Assembly (NCBI RefSeq): GCF_017573465.1
Contig: NZ_JAGEPF010000025.1
Location: 1 to 64,000 of the forward strand
Reading direction: 5' to 3'
Origin: Actinomadura violacea
Lineage (GTDB): Bacteria; Actinomycetota; Actinomycetes; Streptosporangiales; Streptosporangiaceae
Length of the DNA stretch: 64,000 bases
The position numbers and the translations under genes are program-made. The notes beneath the pieces were generated by a model. That model had not been told where the DNA came from. It worked only from the letters and a program-made list of their open reading frames with translations, and searched no databases. Below are positions 1 to 8,364 of this stretch, piece after piece; the first letter of the stretch is position 1; each line of letters begins with the position of its first letter.

Positions 1-111
1 CTCCCACCCCGCCAGCACCGCCTCCCGCACGCCGCTCCGGACCGCATCCTGCGGCACCCACCGCACCCGCCAACTCAACCTGGAGCACCTCTCTCGATCA
101 GCTACGACAGG
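1..111 (-). other. possible partial reading frame at the left edge
   Basis: A minus-strand frame is open from a stop at 112-114 to the window edge. Its translation (for example RVRWVPQDAV) has the amino-acid texture of real coding sequence, but it has no ATG and I do not recognise a family. It sits exactly where the missing 5' end of comM should be, so it may belong to whatever replaced that end. It could equally be chance open frame in GC-rich DNA. Confidence 0.2.
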
Positions 112-190
112 CTAAGTCAATAGGGAAAAGGCCAACTCCGGCGAGGACTGGCCGAACCGGCACGTCACCGTCTCGCTGTTCCCGGCGAGC

Positions 191-1522
191 ATGCCCAAGA
201 AGGGGTCGATCTTCGATGTCGCCATCGCGGTGGCCCTGCTCGCGGCGGCGGAGGTCGTCCCTGCGCGGTCCTGCGCGGGGCTGGTGCTGATCGGCGAACT
301 CGGCCTCGACGGGCGGCTACGGCCCATCCAGGGCGTGCTGCCCGCGGTGCTGGCCGCCGCCAACTACGGCTGCCGCACGGTCGTCGTCCCGCGGGCGAAC
401 GCCGCCGAGGCCGAGCTCGTGCCGGACGTGGAGGTGGTCTCCGCGGCCACGCTGCGCGGTCTGCTGTGCATCCTGCGGGACGAGCCACCGCCCATCGAGG
501 AGGCCGAGCCCGAGGTGTCCGTGACGGCCGGCGGCTCGGCGGTCCGGCGGCCGGACGTCCCGGCCGACCTGGACCTCGCCGACGTCCGGGGCCAGGCCGA
601 GGCGCGCCGGGCGCTGGAGATCAGCGCCGCGGGCGGGCACCACCTGTACTTCACCGGGCCGCCGGGCTGCGGGAAGACCATGCTGGCCGAGCGCCTGCCG
701 ACGCTGATGCCGCCGCTGGAGCCCGACTCCGCGCTGGAGGTCACCGCCATCCACTCCGTCGCGGGGACGCTCCCGCCCGGCCAGCCGCTGATCACGCAGC
801 CCCCGTTCCACGCGCCGCACCACACCGCCAGCCGGGCGTCCATGGTCGGCGGCGGATCGGGCCGGGTGCTGCAGCCGGGCGCCGTCTCCCTCGCCCACCG
901 GGGCATCCTCTTCCTGGACGAGGCGCCCGAGTTCATGGCGGGGACGCTCGACGCGCTCCGCCAGCCGCTCGAAGCGGGCGAGGTGCGCATCAGCCGGGCC
1001 GAGGGCACCTCGCGGTTCCCGGCCCGCTTCACCCTCGTCCTCGCGGCCAACCCGTGCCCGTGCGCCGCCGCCAAGCAGGTCGACTGCTCCTGCGCCCCCG
1101 GAGTGCGCCGCAAGTACAGCAGCCGCGTCACCGGGCCGCTGCTCGACCGCATCGACCTCAAACTGGAGCTGGCGCCCGCCACCCGGGCCGAACTCCGCTA
1201 CGACCTGGAGTTCGCCGAAGCCAGCAAGGTGGTCGCCGACCGGGTCATGCTCGCCCGGGAGCGGACGCTGAAACGCCTGGCCGGGACACCGTGGCGGACG
1301 AACTCCGAGATCCCGGGGCCCGAGCTGCGCCGCCGCTTCACCCCCGGCGCGGAGGCGATGCGGATGGTCGACGAGTCGCTGCAGCGCGGGACGCTCAGCG
1401 CACGGGGGCTCGACCGGGTCCTGCGCGTCGCGTGGACGATCGCCGACCTCGGCGGCCACGACGAGCCCGACGCGGACGACATCGGCGGCGCCCTGGCGCT
1501 CTGGCACGCGGGGCGGTCATGA
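191..1522 (+). CDS. comM: ComM/YifB-family AAA+ ATPase, 5'-truncated
   Basis: Mg-chelatase-like AAA+ protein; family members act as branch-migration helicases that aid integration of incoming DNA in transformation. Walker A is GPPGCGKTML, followed by a Walker B-type FLDEAPEF and a Cys cluster (NPCPC..CSC) typical of YifB. Clear homology starts about base 131 (NSGEDWP..VTVSLFPA), before the first usable ATG at 191, and the frame is closed by a stop at 113-115. About 50-60 N-terminal residues of the usual ~500 are therefore missing, including the start of the Lon-protease-like domain. The stop overlaps the dprA start (ATGA). The AAA+ core is intact, so it may be expressed as a 443-residue protein, but I suspect a damaged gene. 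Confidence 0.85.
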   Translation: MPKKGSIFDVAIAVALLAAAEVVPARSCAGLVLIGELGLDGRLRPIQGVLPAVLAAANYGCRTVVVPRANAAEAELVPDVEVVSAATLRGLLCILRDEPPPIEEAEPEVSVTAGGSAVRRPDVPADLDLADVRGQAEARRALEISAAGGHHLYFTGPPGCGKTMLAERLPTLMPPLEPDSALEVTAIHSVAGTLPPGQPLITQPPFHAPHHTASRASMVGGGSGRVLQPGAVSLAHRGILFLDEAPEFMAGTLDALRQPLEAGEVRISRAEGTSRFPARFTLVLAANPCPCAAAKQVDCSCAPGVRRKYSSRVTGPLLDRIDLKLELAPATRAELRYDLEFAEASKVVADRVMLARERTLKRLAGTPWRTNSEIPGPELRRRFTPGAEAMRMVDESLQRGTLSARGLDRVLRVAWTIADLGGHDEPDADDIGGALALWHAGRS

Positions 1523-2673
1523 CCACGATCACGATGACACCGGAGCGCCGGGCCCGCGCCGCGCTCACCGCCATCGCCGAACCCGGCGACGCGTTCCTCA
1601 ACCGCGTCATCGGGCACTGCGGCCCCGAAGGGGCGCTCGACGTGATCCGCTCCGGAGCCGTCCCGGCCGACCTGCGCGCCGCGCCGAAGGAGGTGCACCG
1701 GCTGGAGCACTGGCGCATCCGCCTGGCCGCCGCCGAACCCGACCGGGACCTGGCCGTCTGCGACCGGTTCGGCGGCCGCCTGGTCTGCCCCGGGGAACCC
1801 GAATGGCCCACCACCCTCGACGACCTCGGCGGGGAACGCCCCTACGCGCTCTGGCTCCGCGGCCCCGAGGACCTGCGCCACGCCTGCCTGAGATCGGTCG
1901 CCATGGTCGGCTCGCGCGCCTCGTCCCCGTACGGGCAGCGGATGGCCTCCGACTTCGCCTCCGAGCTCGCCGACGACGGCTGGACGGTGGTCTCCGGCGG
2001 AGCGCTCGGCATCGACGCCGCCGCCCATCGCGGCTCCCTCGCCGCCGACGGGCGCACGGTCGCCGTCCTCGCCAACGGCGTGGACGTCCCCTACCCGGCC
2101 TCGAACGAGGGCCTGTTCGCGGAGATGGCGCGCCGATCCCTGCTGGTGAGCGAGTCGCCTCCCGGCACCCATCCGCACCGGCTGCGCTTCCTCGTGCGCA
2201 ACCGGGTGATCGCCGCCCTGTCCCGCGGGTCGGTGATCGTCGAGGCGGAGGCCCGCAGCGGCGCCCTCAACACCGCCGCGTGGGCCCGCAGGCTCGGCCG
2301 CGTGCTGATGGCCATGCCGGGGCCGGTCACGTCCCGGTCGTCGGTGGGCTGCCACCAGCTCCTGCGCCAAGTGGACACCGTTCTCGTCAGCCGCACCGAG
2401 GAGATCATCGAGGCCGTCGGACGGCTGGGCACCGACCTCGCCCCGCCGCCGGAGACCCCCGTCCTTCCCCGCGACCGCCTGGAACCGGTCACCCGCGCCG
2501 TCCTGGAGTCCTTCCCCGCCCGCGGCGCGACCGGTCCCGCGGCCCTGGCCGCCAAGGCGGGCATGGACCTGACCACCGTCAACGCCAAGCTCGGCCTGCT
2601 CGCCGCGTCGGGCTTCATCGAACGGGCCCCCGCCGGCTGGCGCCTCACCAAGTCCGCCAAGTCCCCCCGCTGA
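1519..2673 (+). CDS. dprA: DNA-processing protein DprA (Smf)
   Basis: DprA binds single-stranded DNA and loads RecA during natural transformation or recombination of incoming DNA. The 384-residue protein has an N-terminal helical region, a Rossmann-like DprA core with VAMVGSRASSPYG and SGGALGIDAAAH, the conserved RNRVIAALS and EARSGALNTA blocks, and a C-terminal winged-helix segment after about residue 315. The ATG at 1519 overlaps the comM stop by 4 bases, so the two are translationally coupled. Length is normal for actinobacterial DprA. Confidence 0.93.
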   Translation: MTTITMTPERRARAALTAIAEPGDAFLNRVIGHCGPEGALDVIRSGAVPADLRAAPKEVHRLEHWRIRLAAAEPDRDLAVCDRFGGRLVCPGEPEWPTTLDDLGGERPYALWLRGPEDLRHACLRSVAMVGSRASSPYGQRMASDFASELADDGWTVVSGGALGIDAAAHRGSLAADGRTVAVLANGVDVPYPASNEGLFAEMARRSLLVSESPPGTHPHRLRFLVRNRVIAALSRGSVIVEAEARSGALNTAAWARRLGRVLMAMPGPVTSRSSVGCHQLLRQVDTVLVSRTEEIIEAVGRLGTDLAPPPETPVLPRDRLEPVTRAVLESFPARGATGPAALAAKAGMDLTTVNAKLGLLAASGFIERAPAGWRLTKSAKSPR

Positions 2674-2919
2674 CGCACCCATTCCCACGAGGGAGAGAAC
2701 AGCCGTCCCTGCCGATGGCGGCGACCTGGGCCTTGAAGTTACGGGCGAGGCAGGCGGCGACCTCGCCGGCCCCTACGAAGAGCCATGCACCTGGAGCCGC
2801 CCCACAGCCGACCGACAGCGCACCCGCGTCGACACGAAAGGAGCCAAGAGCACAGCAGGACCACGCCATGCCCGTCGAACCGTTCCGCGAGCGGGCCGAA
2901 CGGCCGCCGCGGCGCGGGA

Positions 2920-3234
2920 TCACTGATCGGAGGGGAGTTCGAAGTCGCTCTTCGCGAGTTCCTCGACGTTGACGTCCTTGAAGGTGACGACACGCACGTT
3001 CTTGACGAAGCGTGCGGGACGGTACATGTCCCAGACCCAGGCGTCCTGCATCGTGACCTCGAAGTAGGTCTCGCCGTTGTCGGCGCCGCGCACCTGCAGG
3101 TCGACCGAGTTGGTGAGGTAGAACCTCCGCTCGGTCTCGACGACGTAGGTGAAAAGCCCGACGACGTCGCGGTACTCGCGATAGAGCTGCAGCTCCATCT
3201 CGGTCTCGTACTTCTCGAGATCCTCGGCGCTCAC
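2920..3234 (-). CDS. DUF2469 family protein
   Basis: A 104-residue acidic protein (SAEDLEKYETEMELQLYREY at the N terminus) of the actinobacterial DUF2469 family, of unknown function and normally found beside rnhB. The GTG start at 3234 overlaps the rnhB stop by 4 bases (GTGA), so it is translated with RNase HII. In other actinomycetes a yraN-type gene and comM follow in the same direction. Here no yraN is recognisable and comM-dprA face the other way. Confidence 0.9.
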   Translation of the reverse strand: MSAEDLEKYETEMELQLYREYRDVVGLFTYVVETERRFYLTNSVDLQVRGADNGETYFEVTMQDAWVWDMYRPARFVKNVRVVTFKDVNVEELAKSDFELPSDQ

Positions 3235-3959
3235 GCGCGTGCCCCTTCCGTACGGCCCTCGCCGGGGACCTCCCCTTCGGTCTCCTCCCCCAAGGCCGTC
3301 TCCCCATTGTTACGCAAGGCACGCCCGACATTGACGTAGGAGAAGCGATGCTCCGGACAAGGTCCGTGCTCGGTGAGAGCCGCCCCATGCGCGCGCGTCA
3401 CGTACCCCTTGTGGACGTCGAAGCCGTACTCGGGGTAGCGCTCATGGAGATCCACCATGATGCGGTCCCGGGTGACCTTCGCGACGATGGAGGCGGCCGC
3501 CACGCACGCGGCGACCTGGTCGCCCTTGATCACGGCCAGTCCCGGCGCCTCCAGCCCGGGCACCGGGAACCCGTCGCTGAGCACGTACGCGGGACGGGTG
3601 TCCAGGGCCGCCAGAGCCCGCCGCATGCCGGTGACGTTGCAGCGGTGCAGCCCGATCCGGTCGATGTCGTGGCAGGGGATGATGACGGCGCTCCACGCGC
3701 GCGCCCGCCTGGTGATCTCGGCGTACAGCTCCTCGCGGCGCGCCGGCGTCAGCATCTTGGAGTCGGTGAGGCCCTCGATGCGTCCGCCCCGCCCGCCCTG
3801 AAGGATCACGGCGCCGACGACCAGCGGGCCCGCGCAGGCCCCGCGGCCCGCCTCGTCCACGCCCGCCACGGGGCTGAGCCCGGCGTGCTCCAAGGCGCGC
3901 TCGTAGGCGTGCAGTCCCGCGTCACGGCGCGGCGTGAAGCGAAGTGGACGACCCTTCAT
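3231..3959 (-). CDS. rnhB: ribonuclease HII
   Basis: RNase HII cleaves the RNA strand of RNA-DNA hybrids and removes ribonucleotides misincorporated in DNA. Signature blocks are GVDEAGRGACAGPLV (catalytic Asp and Glu), LTDSKML, and the later AAASIVAKVTRDR and DVHKGY. I chose the ATG at 3959 (MKGRPLRFTP); the upstream in-frame extension is not conserved-looking. The C terminus carries a short Glu/Gly-rich tail. It is the upstream partner of the DUF2469 gene. Confidence 0.95.
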   Translation of the reverse strand: MKGRPLRFTPRRDAGLHAYERALEHAGLSPVAGVDEAGRGACAGPLVVGAVILQGGRGGRIEGLTDSKMLTPARREELYAEITRRARAWSAVIIPCHDIDRIGLHRCNVTGMRRALAALDTRPAYVLSDGFPVPGLEAPGLAVIKGDQVAACVAAASIVAKVTRDRIMVDLHERYPEYGFDVHKGYVTRAHGAALTEHGPCPEHRFSYVNVGRALRNNGETALGEETEGEVPGEGRTEGARA

Positions 3960-4408
3960 GCTCCGCAGCGTACGTCGCCCGAACACCCCGCCGCTCACCG
4001 AATGCCACTGTTCCGGGCATGTCCCCGATCACCCCACCAGTCCCACCGGCCGCAAACGCCGCGGCCACAAGGCCCCCGGCGCAGTCCCGGGCAAAGACCG
4101 CCGAGAACAGACCCCGCGGCGAGCACCTTCGGGCCACGCTGCGTCCGGCTCCCGAGGCAGAACGGAAGCCAGAGCCCTCAGAGCGCGGTGCCGGCCGCAG
4201 GCTGCCGAGAAAGTCCCCGGGCGAGCATCACCAGAGCAAGCCGCGGACGGCGGTCGCCGAAGTGGACGGCCGCGAGCACTGCCAGACCAGGCTGCGGATG
4301 GCCGCTCCCGGGACAGGCCCGGGAGTGAGCGCCTTCGGAGCCCGGTCGGTGGGTCGGCGTGGCGTGGGCCTACGGCTCAGGAGCGGGTTGTGGTCGGGGC
4401 CCTGGGGG
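3960..4408. other. 449-base gap between rnhB and lepB without a recognisable gene
   Basis: Codon texture is weaker here than in the flanking genes and no frame on either strand resembles a known family. It must hold the rnhB-DUF2469 promoter and the lepB transcript end. I could not single out a convincing -35/-10 pair or a strong terminator hairpin. Streptomyces carries extra lepB paralogues near here, so this could be eroded coding DNA. Confidence 0.5.
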
Positions 4409-5329
4409 TCAGGGGCGGTGGTGTTTGCGGCGGCGCAGGTAGGCGAGGGGGAGGGTGCCGATGATGCCGAGGGCCGCGGGGGTGGCGGGGGCCGCCATGG
4501 ACGCGGTCTTGAAGCCGGCCTGCTTGAAGGTGTCGGGGATCGGCAGCGTGTCGATGCGGTTCAGCGGCCAGACGATGACGAAGGCGCGGCCGATGACGCG
4601 GTCGGTGGGGATGGTGCCGCCGCCGGGGTCGCCGCGGTGCGAGCGGGAGTCGTAGGACAGCTCGCGGTGGTCGCCCATGACCCAGAGCTGGCCCTTGCCC
4701 ACGGTGGCGTCGAACGGCTCGTTGGACGGCTTGTTCTGCTCGTGGGTCACCGGGTCGGTGTACAGGTAGGACTTCTCGCTCAGGGGGACGCCGTTGACGG
4801 TGACGCGGCCCTGGGCGTCGCAGCAGTGGACGTGGTCGCCCGGGATGCCGATGACGCGCTTGATGTAGTCCTTCTCGTTCGGCGCGACGCCGAACGCGGT
4901 GCCGACGGCGCGCAGCGCCTTGGAGAACGGGTTGGTCGGCTTGGAGATGTGGGTCTCGGGGTCCCAGGAGTCGAGGCCGTTGAAGACGACGACGTCGCCG
5001 CGGTGGATGTCGCGGGTGTGGTAGACGATCTTGTTGACGAGGACCCGGTCGCCGATCTGGAGGGTGTTCTCCATGGACCCGGACGGGATGTAGAACGCCT
5101 GGACCGCGAACGCCTTGATGACGAGGGCGAGGACGACCGCGACGACGATCAGGACGGGCAGTTCCTTCCAGAACGAGCCCGGCTTCTTCTTTTTCTTCTC
5201 GCCGTCGGCGGAGCCGTCGCCGGAGTCGTCGTCGGCCGTCTCCTCGGCGGAGTCCACGGTCTCCTCTTCTTCGGGCACCGCGCCCTCGGCCTCGGATCGC
5301 ACGTCTCTCCGATCGTCCTCGTCAGTCAT
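4409..5329 (-). CDS. lepB: signal peptidase I
   Basis: Membrane serine protease that cleaves Sec and Tat signal peptides. An acidic, Lys-rich cytosolic N terminus of about 60 residues leads to a hydrophobic segment (VLIVVAVVLALVIKAF) and then the catalytic Ser in PSGSM. The general-base Lys is in the block around IKRVIGIPGD, and the GDHRELSYDSR block follows. A second C-terminal hydrophobic stretch and a basic RRRKHH tail give the two-TM topology of actinobacterial LepB. The ATG at 5329 is preferred over a TTG three codons upstream. Confidence 0.95.
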   Translation of the reverse strand: MTDEDDRRDVRSEAEGAVPEEEETVDSAEETADDDSGDGSADGEKKKKKPGSFWKELPVLIVVAVVLALVIKAFAVQAFYIPSGSMENTLQIGDRVLVNKIVYHTRDIHRGDVVVFNGLDSWDPETHISKPTNPFSKALRAVGTAFGVAPNEKDYIKRVIGIPGDHVHCCDAQGRVTVNGVPLSEKSYLYTDPVTHEQNKPSNEPFDATVGKGQLWVMGDHRELSYDSRSHRGDPGGGTIPTDRVIGRAFVIVWPLNRIDTLPIPDTFKQAGFKTASMAAPATPAALGIIGTLPLAYLRRRKHHRP

Positions 5330-5421
5330 CAGGGACAAAGCCTAGCGGCGACCGGCCCCCATCACCGGTCGGCTGGGCGTGTCGCCGTGCGCCCGACCGG
5401 CGAACCCACCCGGAACGGGCA

Positions 5422-5455
5422 ACGCCCCGGGCACCGCAGCGGGTTCCCGGGGCGT
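5422..5455 (-). terminator. hairpin after rplS
   Basis: A perfect 10-bp inverted repeat (5422-5431 with 5446-5455) starts 16 bases past the rplS stop. There is no long U tract, which is usual for actinomycetes. It is the likely transcript end of the rpsP-rplS operon. Confidence 0.65.
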
Positions 5456-5470
5456 CGGCGTTCACCGGAC

Positions 5471-5821
5471 TCAGAAGTCGCGCTTCTCCTTGATGCGCGC
5501 GGCCTTGCCGCGCAGGTTGCGCAGGTAGTAGAGCTTGGCGCGGCGGACGTCGCCGCGGGTGACGACCTCGATCTTGTCGATCGAGGGGCTGTTGAGCGGG
5601 AAGGTCCGCTCGACACCGACGCTGTAGCTGACCTTCCGGACGGTGAAGGTCTCGCGGGCGCCGCCGCCCTGCCGCCGGATCACCACGCCCTGGAAGACCT
5701 GGATACGGCTCCGGTTGCCTTCGGTGACGCGCACGTGCACCTTCAGCGTGTCGCCCGGACGGAAGTCCGGGACGTCGGCGCGCATGGCGGCCTTCTCGAT
5801 CTCCTGGATCAGGGTGTGCAT
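5471..5821 (-). CDS. rplS: 50S ribosomal protein L19
   Basis: L19 lies at the 30S-50S interface. The 116-residue product starts MHTLIQEIEKAAMRADVPDF and has the family blocks RPGDTLKVHVRV, RIQVFQGVVIRRQGGG and ERTFPLNSPSIDKIEV. The ATG at 5821 has AGAGGAA upstream; a longer in-frame extension to 5998 is not L19-like and was rejected. It is the last gene of the rpsP-khpA-rimM-trmD-rplS operon, 115 bases below trmD. Confidence 0.97.
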   Translation of the reverse strand: MHTLIQEIEKAAMRADVPDFRPGDTLKVHVRVTEGNRSRIQVFQGVVIRRQGGGARETFTVRKVSYSVGVERTFPLNSPSIDKIEVVTRGDVRRAKLYYLRNLRGKAARIKEKRDF

Positions 5822-5936
5822 CGCAGCGGTTCCTCTGGGTCGAACGCGGGCGTCGAGAGGCCCCATGGGACTTCGGTGGGGGCGTCGCGCCGCGGAGAAT
5901 GGTCTTCGAAGCCGCGCGTTCGAGCGCACGGACGCT

Positions 5937-6719
5937 TCAGTCTGCCATATCTTCGGCGTCAACCGGAAAACCGGCCTCGCGCAGCACCCGGCGATCATGG
6001 TCGTCCAGCCCGCCCGCGGCCAGCCGGGGCAGCAGTTCGGGGCGGTTGCGGGCGGTGCGCAGCAGGGCCTCGTCGCGGCGCCAGCGGGCGATCGCGCCGT
6101 GGTGGCCGGACAGCAGCACGTCCGGGACGGCGCGGTCCCGCCAGACGGGCGGCTTGGTGTAGACGGGGCCTTCGAGCAGGGACTCCATCGCGCCGGGGGC
6201 GAAGGAGTCGTCGGCGACGGAGTCGGCGTTGCCGAGGACGCCGGGCAGGAGGCGGCCGACGGCCTCGACCATGACCAGGACGGCGACCTCGCCGCCGGCC
6301 AGGACGAAGTCGCCGAGGCTGACCTCGTCCACGGGCATCCGGGTGCGGGCCTCCGCGGCGACGCGGGAGTCGATGCCCTCGTAGCGGCCGCAGGCGAACA
6401 GCAGCCACGGCTCGGCGGCGTACTCGGCGGCGAGGGCCTGGGTGAACGGGCGGCCGCTGGGCGTCGGGATGATCATGCGGGGGGCCGCGCCCGCCGGGGC
6501 GACGGCGTCGAGGGCCTCGCCCCAGGGCTCGGGCTTCATGACCATGCCGGGGCCGCCGCCGTAGGGGGTGTCGTCGACGGTGCGGTGCCGGTCGTGGGTC
6601 CAGTCGCGCAGGTCGTGCACGTGCACGTCGAGCAGGCCGGTGCGGCGGGCCTTGCCCAGCAGGGAGATCTCCAGCGGGGCGAAGTACTCGGGGAAGATCG
6701 TGAGGATGTCGAGTTTCAT
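5937..6719 (-). CDS. trmD: tRNA (guanine37-N1)-methyltransferase
   Basis: TrmD methylates G37 next to the anticodon with S-adenosylmethionine, preventing +1 frameshifts. The N terminus MKLDILTIFPEYF, the active-site loop DDTPYGGGPGMVM and the knot region FACGRYEGIDSRV are all present in 260 residues. The start ATG overlaps the rimM stop by 4 bases (ATGA), coupling the two. Confidence 0.97.
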   Translation of the reverse strand: MKLDILTIFPEYFAPLEISLLGKARRTGLLDVHVHDLRDWTHDRHRTVDDTPYGGGPGMVMKPEPWGEALDAVAPAGAAPRMIIPTPSGRPFTQALAAEYAAEPWLLFACGRYEGIDSRVAAEARTRMPVDEVSLGDFVLAGGEVAVLVMVEAVGRLLPGVLGNADSVADDSFAPGAMESLLEGPVYTKPPVWRDRAVPDVLLSGHHGAIARWRRDEALLRTARNRPELLPRLAAGGLDDHDRRVLREAGFPVDAEDMAD

Positions 6720-7228
6720 GTCTCGTCGAGCAGTCCGGGGGGCGGGTCGATCACGAGCCGGCCTCCGGGGACGTCCACCTCGGGGACGAGCGCGGCGACG
6801 AACGGGACGAGCGTCTCGCCGCCGGGGCCGCGCACGACCAGCAGGTCCTGGCCGTGGTGCAGGATGTCGGCGACCTCGCCGACGGCGGTGCCGCCGGTGG
6901 TGACGACGGCGAGCCCGATGAGCTCCTGGTCGTGGTACTCGTCGGGGTCGTCGGAAGGGGGGATGTCACCGGAGTCGACGACCAGCCAGGTGCCGCGGAG
7001 GGTCTCCGCGGCATCGCGGTCGTCGATTCCGGCGAAGCGCACGAGCAGGCGTCCCGAGTGCCAGCGGGCCCGTTCGATGGTGAGCGGGCCGGTGGACGCG
7101 GGATCGGTCGCGATCCGGGTGCCGGTGGCGAACCGGCCCTCCGGGTCGTCGGTGCGGACGTCGACGGTGACCTCGCCGCGGACGCCGTGCGGGCGGCCGA
7201 TGCGCCCGACGGCCAGCGGGTCGCTCAT
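6716..7228 (-). CDS. rimM: 16S rRNA processing protein RimM
   Basis: RimM is a 30S maturation factor that binds S19 and helps assemble the 3' head domain. The ATG at 7228 gives 170 residues starting MSDPLAVGRIGRPHGVRGEV. The N-terminal RimM fold is followed by a PRC-barrel with LVPFVAALVPEVDV near the end. An upstream in-frame extension is Arg/Pro/Gly filler and was dropped. A 134-base gap with two strong hairpins separates it from khpA. Confidence 0.95.
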   Translation of the reverse strand: MSDPLAVGRIGRPHGVRGEVTVDVRTDDPEGRFATGTRIATDPASTGPLTIERARWHSGRLLVRFAGIDDRDAAETLRGTWLVVDSGDIPPSDDPDEYHDQELIGLAVVTTGGTAVGEVADILHHGQDLLVVRGPGGETLVPFVAALVPEVDVPGGRLVIDPPPGLLDET

Positions 7229-7260
7229 CGGACCCGCCCGCGGGGGGCGGGGCCGCGAGG

Positions 7261-7325
7261 ACCGGCGGGCCGCGGGCCCGCCGGTGAGCCGCCCCCGCCG
7301 GCGGCCGGGACGGCCGCCGGCGGGG
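7261..7325 (-). promoter_or_regulatory. two strong tandem hairpins inside the rpsP operon
   Basis: An 11-bp perfect stem with a 3-base loop (7261-7285) sits next to a 14-bp perfect stem with a 5-base loop (7293-7325). Both are in the khpA-rimM gap. They could be an attenuator, an RNase processing site or mRNA stabilisers separating ribosomal-protein expression from rimM-trmD. They are seen directly; the role is inferred. Confidence 0.6.
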
Positions 7326-7362
7326 CGAGCGTGCCCCGGCATGCGCGATGCCAGGGGCTCAC

Positions 7363-7605
7363 TCAGCGGACCTCGTTGACGTCGAGCAGGTCCACGCGCA
7401 CGTACCGGCCCCCGGACAGGGCGCTGATGACGGTGCGCAGGGCCTTGGCGGTACGACCGCTGCGGCCGATGACCTTGCCGAGGTCCTCGGGGTGCACGCG
7501 CACCTCCAGGACCCGGCCGCCCCTGATCCGGCGGGCGCGGACCCGGACGTCGTCCGGGTTCTCCACGATCCCGCGGACCAGGTGCTCGAGCGCTTCTTCG
7601 AGCAC
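7363..7605 (-). CDS. khpA: KH-domain RNA-binding protein KhpA
   Basis: Small (80-residue) single KH-domain protein with the GxxG loop inside KVIGRSGRTAKALR, preceded by the type II KH strand RVLEVRVHPEDLG. KhpA partners KhpB and binds many RNAs, affecting division in Gram-positive bacteria. The GTG start at 7605 lies immediately below the rpsP stop, so it is co-translated with S16. Position between rpsP and rimM is the usual one. Confidence 0.93.
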   Translation of the reverse strand: MLEEALEHLVRGIVENPDDVRVRARRIRGGRVLEVRVHPEDLGKVIGRSGRTAKALRTVISALSGGRYVRVDLLDVNEVR

Positions 7606-7606
7606 G

Positions 7607-8056
7607 TCAGCCCTCGCTCTTGGCTTCGTCGGTCTCGGTGGCCTTCGCCTCGGACTTCTTCGGCTCGGCCTTCTTCTTGCCGCGCGCGGCGGGGGCCTCG
7701 CCGGCGTCGTCGCCCATCGACTCCTTGACGGCGGCCTCGAAGGCGGCCTTCTTGTCGGCCTTGGGCTCGGCGACCTTGAGGGTGCCCTCGGCGCCGGGCT
7801 CGCCCTTGAACTTCTGCCAGTCGCCGGTGATCTTCAGCAGGGTGAGCACGGGCTCGGTCGGCTGCGCGCCGACGCCGAGCCAGTACTGCGCGCGCTCGGA
7901 GTCGATCTGGATGAGCGACGGCTCCTGCTTGGGCTGGTAGAGCCCGATCTCCTCGATGGCCCGCCCGTCACGCTTGGTGCGGGCGTCGGCGACGACGATC
8001 CGGTACTGCGGGTTCCGGATCTTCCCCAGACGCTTGAGCTTGATCTTGACTGCCAC
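7607..8056 (-). CDS. rpsP: 30S ribosomal protein S16
   Basis: Primary 16S rRNA-binding protein of the body domain. The first ~80 residues are classical S16 (MAVKIKLKRLGKIRNPQYRI, VGAQPTEPV). The remaining ~65 form an Ala/Lys/Glu-rich tail, common in actinobacterial S16 and not in the shorter E. coli protein (~82 residues). It is first gene of the rpsP-rplS operon; its promoter must lie in 8057-8240. Confidence 0.97.
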   Translation of the reverse strand: MAVKIKLKRLGKIRNPQYRIVVADARTKRDGRAIEEIGLYQPKQEPSLIQIDSERAQYWLGVGAQPTEPVLTLLKITGDWQKFKGEPGAEGTLKVAEPKADKKAAFEAAVKESMGDDAGEAPAARGKKKAEPKKSEAKATETDEAKSEG

Positions 8057-8240
8057 GGGTGTGGTGTACTCCAGACTTCATTACAGGGTGGGCGGCCCGT
8101 GCCAGGTGGGGAACACCGGCTCACCGCCGCCCGATGGACTCCGGCCGCGCAGGACGAGAGAGGGCGCCTCGCGAGTCCGGGTTTCCAGCCTGTCATTCTG
8201 CCAGATCGTCCGCGTGAACGCGCAATCGGCGCACGCCGTG

Positions 8241-8284
8241 TCGCTCCGGCCGTGCCGCCCTGTCGCCCCGGCCGTGCCGCCCTG
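8241..8284. repeat. 22-bp tandem duplication
   Basis: The 22-base unit at 8241-8262 is repeated at 8263-8284 with one mismatch (T to C at unit position 5). A partial third unit seems to follow. It looks like a slippage-type minisatellite in the ffh-rpsP spacer. Confidence 0.8.
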
Positions 8285-8327
8285 TCGTGCCGGTCCGCGC
8301 CCGGTGGCCCGCACGTCCCGCGACGGC

Positions 8328-8358
8328 CCGGCGCACCGCCGTCAGGACGGTGCGTCGG
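8328..8358 (-). terminator. hairpin after ffh
   Basis: An 11-bp inverted repeat with one mismatch (8328-8338 with 8348-8358) lies just past the ffh stop. It probably ends the ffh transcript. Confidence 0.55.
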
Positions 8359-8364
8359 GCGCGG

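Larger units (their letters stand above)
8057..8364. other. ffh-rpsP intergenic region
   Basis: This 308-base spacer holds the rpsP promoter, a short GC-rich tandem repeat (8241-8284) and the ffh terminator (8328-8358). No coding frame resembles a known family. AT-rich patches suitable for a promoter lie around 8070-8085 just upstream of the rpsP start, but I could not assign exact boxes. Confidence 0.5.

Noticed and set aside
2674..2919. Possible yraN remnant between dprA and the DUF2469 gene
   Set aside because: I translated the minus-strand frames and found no YraN motif (such as the nuclease-like GxIDxxAxD); a stretch reading VAACLARNFKAQVAAI was not assignable.
5822..5998. N-terminal extension of L19 to 5998
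   Set aside because: Not L19-like; the ATG at 5821 has a good ribosome-binding site and the conserved N terminus.
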